DNA of 7,999 nt from Dehalococcoidia bacterium (GTDB lineage: Bacteria; Chloroflexota; Dehalococcoidia; GIF9; AB-539-J10), in assembly GCA_030669525.1 (NCBI GenBank), contig DAOVDO010000037.1:1-7999 (forward strand), given 5' to 3'. The translations under genes and the position numbers were made by a program. Position 1 is the first letter of the stretch; each line of letters opens with the position of its first letter. This document shows, piece by piece, positions 6,069 to 7,999 of this stretch. The notes under the pieces are model-generated. The model saw only the letters and a list, made by a program, of their open reading frames with translations, had not been told where the DNA came from and made no database searches.

Positions 6069-7209
6069 GTGCCAGCAATGCCCGGGATGCAAGGTCAAAT
6101 AGATCCCGAATCTCAATCTGGCATATATCATTGTTTTCAGAGTTCTTCTGAGCACATCTGAGATGTATCTGGCATTTAGGACAAGCGGTAACCAGTATAT
6201 CAGCATCAGTGGCTCCAGCCTGTGCCAGGCGTTCCTTCTGTATCTGTTTGTTTATTGCGTTACAGTTTATCCAGGGGCTAGCACCACAACATAGAGCTCC
6301 CTCCCGATTGTCAGCCATCTCTACCATTTCCAGCCCACTTATCGATGTCAGTATACTACGTGGCTGGTCAAATATCCTTGAGTATCTTCCCAGTGTACAT
6401 GGATCGTGATAGGTTACCTTTTTCTTAAGTGTACCCAAAGTTAACTGACCATTCTCAACAAGCGGAGCTATTACCTCAGTTATGTGCAGAACATTAATAT
6501 TCCAATCATCCAGGAACCTGGGATAGTCTACCTTGAGTGTATAATAGCATTCAGGACAGCTAGTGATAATCCTCTTTATGCCTTTTCTGTTAAACTCACG
6601 CATGTTAGCCTGCGCCAGAGCTACGAAGCCATCCACATCACCTGCCAGGAGCAGGTCCCGTCCACAACAACGTTCGTTAGATAGCAGGGTAAATGGTATG
6701 TGAGCATAGTTCAACAATCTGAGCGCGCCCTTTGTTCCTTTAACCGTTTTCAAACCCAGGTCTTTGAACAGGATGTCAAAATAAGGTGTGCACCCCACAA
6801 AGAAAGCTGTATCGCACTGTTTCTCTATTTCGATATCTTCAGGCAGCCAGTTCATCCGATTCTGCCTGATATCCCTGTGAGCCATTATGCGCATAATTGT
6901 TTGAGGTGCTCCACCGTGACTGTACTGTATTTCAGCTCCTTCCGCCACCGTTTGATGCCTTAGAGCCCTCACAAATTCGGTGAAGTTCACATTATAGTTA
7001 CAGCGTTCCATGCACATATTACAACTTATGCATGACCAGATTATCTCATCTACCGGGCCATTGCCATCCTGCTCTAGAAATTTCTGCACTATTAAGCGAG
7101 GGTTAAATTCTTCATCATATCGAGCTACGGGACAAACCACGGTGCACTTACCACAATCCAGACAAAGACGTATCCTAGTATCAGTTACCATAGTTTGCAA
7201 ATCAAACAT
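6055..7209 (-). CDS. HdrD-like protein: fused HdrC ferredoxin and HdrB CCG domains
   Basis: The protein has 384 residues. The N-terminal HdrC-like part binds two [4Fe-4S] clusters: C16/C19/C22/C26 and C60/C63/C66/C70 (the second followed by Asn rather than Pro). The C-terminal part carries two complete CCG domains: C140, C181-C182-G, C218/C221, and C271, C307-C308-G, C343/C346. In structurally studied HdrB such motifs hold the non-cubane [4Fe-4S] clusters that reduce a disulfide, so this subunit is likely to carry the acceptor site. The HdrC-then-HdrB order is that of HdrD in Methanosarcina; related bacterial proteins such as GlpC-like and QmoC-like subunits are alternatives, but there is no membrane segment here. 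The ATG at 7209 has a GAGAGAGG stretch 11 bases upstream. It follows the free MvhD gene by 28 bases, and its stop abuts the HdrA start, implying a fixed ratio with HdrA. Confidence 0.9.
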   Translation of the reverse strand: MFDLQTMVTDTRIRLCLDCGKCTVVCPVARYDEEFNPRLIVQKFLEQDGNGPVDEIIWSCISCNMCMERCNYNVNFTEFVRALRHQTVAEGAEIQYSHGGAPQTIMRIMAHRDIRQNRMNWLPEDIEIEKQCDTAFFVGCTPYFDILFKDLGLKTVKGTKGALRLLNYAHIPFTLLSNERCCGRDLLLAGDVDGFVALAQANMREFNRKGIKRIITSCPECYYTLKVDYPRFLDDWNINVLHITEVIAPLVENGQLTLGTLKKKVTYHDPCTLGRYSRIFDQPRSILTSISGLEMVEMADNREGALCCGASPWINCNAINKQIQKERLAQAGATDADILVTACPKCQIHLRCAQKNSENNDICQIEIRDLFDLASRALLAQEVN

Positions 7210-7237
7210 TTAAATAATTGCCTCTCTCAATATCGAG

Positions 7238-7687
7238 TCAAGGATAAGATTCTATCTTATTACTCTGAGTAAGTTTGGAACTTACAACCTTGGTGTGTTT
7301 GTAAAGCGGTACTTGAGCTATTTCCTCAATTAGCTTCTTTACTTGCGTGACAAATTCAAGGCCATCAAATGCAGGAAGCTGAGCTAAGACCAGCCTGCTT
7401 TCCTGTATTCCCAGTATACCCAGGATATGCCGAGCCTTCTCATACTCGCTGGTAATGTATTTACCATCAATCCCGAAATGGCATTTACCCTGCTCACAGC
7501 CAAGTAGCATCACTCCAGATGCTCCTAATTCGAAAGCCTTTAATATCAAGCCTACATGCACTCTTGAGAGACAGCTCACTCTGACCACCTTTACCGATAC
7601 AGGGTAATTAAGGCCCATGCTAGTTGCTGACTCAATGCAACTCCAGCCATCCCAGTTACAGGAAAAAACTATCACTTCAGAATACAC
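7238..7687 (-). CDS. Free MvhD/FlpD-type iron-sulfur subunit
   Basis: This 149-residue protein matches the MvhD (FlpD) family in size and pattern: VFSCNW near the N terminus, RVSCLSRV (36-43), AFELGASGVMLLGCEQGKCHF (51-71) and a C-terminal helical region. In Hdr/Mvh complexes MvhD carries a [2Fe-2S] cluster and links the electron-donating enzyme to HdrA. The cysteines are C10, C17, C39, C64 and C69. The first pair is spaced C-x6-C (CNWDGWSC), unlike the C-x2-C (CNWC) of the MvhD domain fused to HdrA in the same operon. The tail after residue 125 is polar and not obviously conserved. The start is GTG at 7687, eight bases after the upstream stop, with only a weak GAGG 13 bases away; the GTG at codon 5 is possible. 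A pairing with the HdrA-like protein upstream is likely from adjacency. Confidence 0.87.
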   Translation of the reverse strand: MYSEVIVFSCNWDGWSCIESATSMGLNYPVSVKVVRVSCLSRVHVGLILKAFELGASGVMLLGCEQGKCHFGIDGKYITSEYEKARHILGILGIQESRLVLAQLPAFDGLEFVTQVKKLIEEIAQVPLYKHTKVVSSKLTQSNKIESYP

Positions 7688-7695
7688 TGTTCTTT

Positions 7696-7999
7696 TTAAA
7701 CCTCAACTAACTTTTTACTTGGCAGTATCATTGAACGAACTGTAGAAGCTATTTGCTTATCACTCTGAATTGGCTGTGTTATAGCTCCCGTAGGGCAAAT
7801 GGCAACACATGCTCCGCAACCAAGACATAGTGCTTTGTCAACGGAGGCATAGAATGTTCCATCCCTTTGCTCTTTCATCTCAATGTAGTGACACACGTTA
7901 GCACAATCACCGCATCCGCGGCACAGCTTAGTATCTATCTCTACAGCTGTGATTCGAGGGCTTGTACTCTCCTGCTTCAGGTAAGTCGAGACTCTGGCT
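7696..7999 (-). CDS. HdrA-like protein, C-terminal ferredoxin part (partial)
   Basis: This reading frame stays open to the right edge of the window, so only the last 100 residues of a larger protein are seen. They hold a two-cluster ferredoxin domain: C26/C29/C32/C36 (CRGCGDCANVCHY) and C58/C61/C64/C68 (CLGCGACVAICPTGAI), counted from the first full codon. The segment before it (ARVSTYLKQ) and the DKQIASTV stretch after it resemble the end of HdrA-type flavoproteins, where two [4Fe-4S] clusters follow the FAD domain. It ends there without an MvhD domain, and a free MvhD gene follows after eight bases. The first cluster has His instead of Pro after its fourth cysteine. A GTG at 7896 could suggest a 66-residue protein, but it would cut the first cluster. 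A polyferredoxin or another FAD-dependent oxidoreductase remains possible. Confidence 0.8.
   Translation of the reverse strand, partial: ARVSTYLKQESTSPRITAVEIDTKLCRGCGDCANVCHYIEMKEQRDGTFYASVDKALCLGCGACVAICPTGAITQPIQSDKQIASTVRSMILPSKKLVEV

Noticed and set aside
6700..6963. Plus-strand open frame of 87 codons inside the HdrD-like gene
   Set aside because: It is antisense to conserved CCG-domain coding sequence; its composition looks like a reverse-strand reading, with no start signal.
7696..7896. A separate 66-residue ferredoxin starting at the GTG at 7896
   Set aside because: The frame is open upstream to the window edge and the four cysteines of the first cluster straddle this GTG, so it is the end of a longer protein.

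Overview
The window looks like a chromosomal segment of an anaerobic bacterium of moderate GC content. It carries housekeeping genes (uvrC, a Xer-type recombinase, pcm, argC, tRNA-Glu) beside a cluster of heterodisulfide-reductase-like (Hdr/MvhD) electron-transfer genes. The domain set and the character of ArgC (an N terminus with an INVTGY loop) suggest an uncultured member of Chloroflexota, class Dehalococcoidia, or a similar anaerobe such as Desulfobacterota. This is recall-based inference; no marker gene in the window settles it.

Layout. Positions 1-343 (minus) hold the 5' end of uvrC, running off the left edge. Divergent from it, 372-2177 (plus) is a tight three-gene unit: a Xer-like tyrosine recombinase, an 81-residue single-pass membrane protein and an isoaspartyl methyltransferase (pcm). 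It converges on a minus-strand pair: tRNA-Glu(TTC) at 2192-2265 and argC at 2282-3325. Both have readable sigma-70-type promoters; the tRNA promoter lies inside the end of argC.

From 7999 back to 3459 (minus) runs one apparent operon: the C-terminal end of an HdrA-like flavoprotein, a free MvhD-type protein, an HdrD-like protein (HdrC and HdrB fused, with two complete CCG cluster motifs), a full-length HdrA with MvhD fused at its C terminus, and a 44-residue zinc-ribbon protein. The fused HdrA starts with TTG directly abutting the preceding stop codon, behind a strong Shine-Dalgarno sequence.

How it works together (inference from the families): HdrA carries FAD and iron-sulfur clusters and splits electron pairs (flavin-based bifurcation) between ferredoxin and the HdrB-type site, while MvhD brings electrons in from a dehydrogenase or hydrogenase. 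This operon has two HdrA/MvhD modules, one fused and one split, for a single HdrCB protein. No hydrogenase, formate dehydrogenase or F420-linked subunit is visible, so the electron donor and the acceptor disulfide are unknown. The most interesting points are this doubled module layout, the shifted cysteine spacing of the free MvhD, a Xer protein lacking its catalytic lysine, and leader-poor starts of uvrC and argC.
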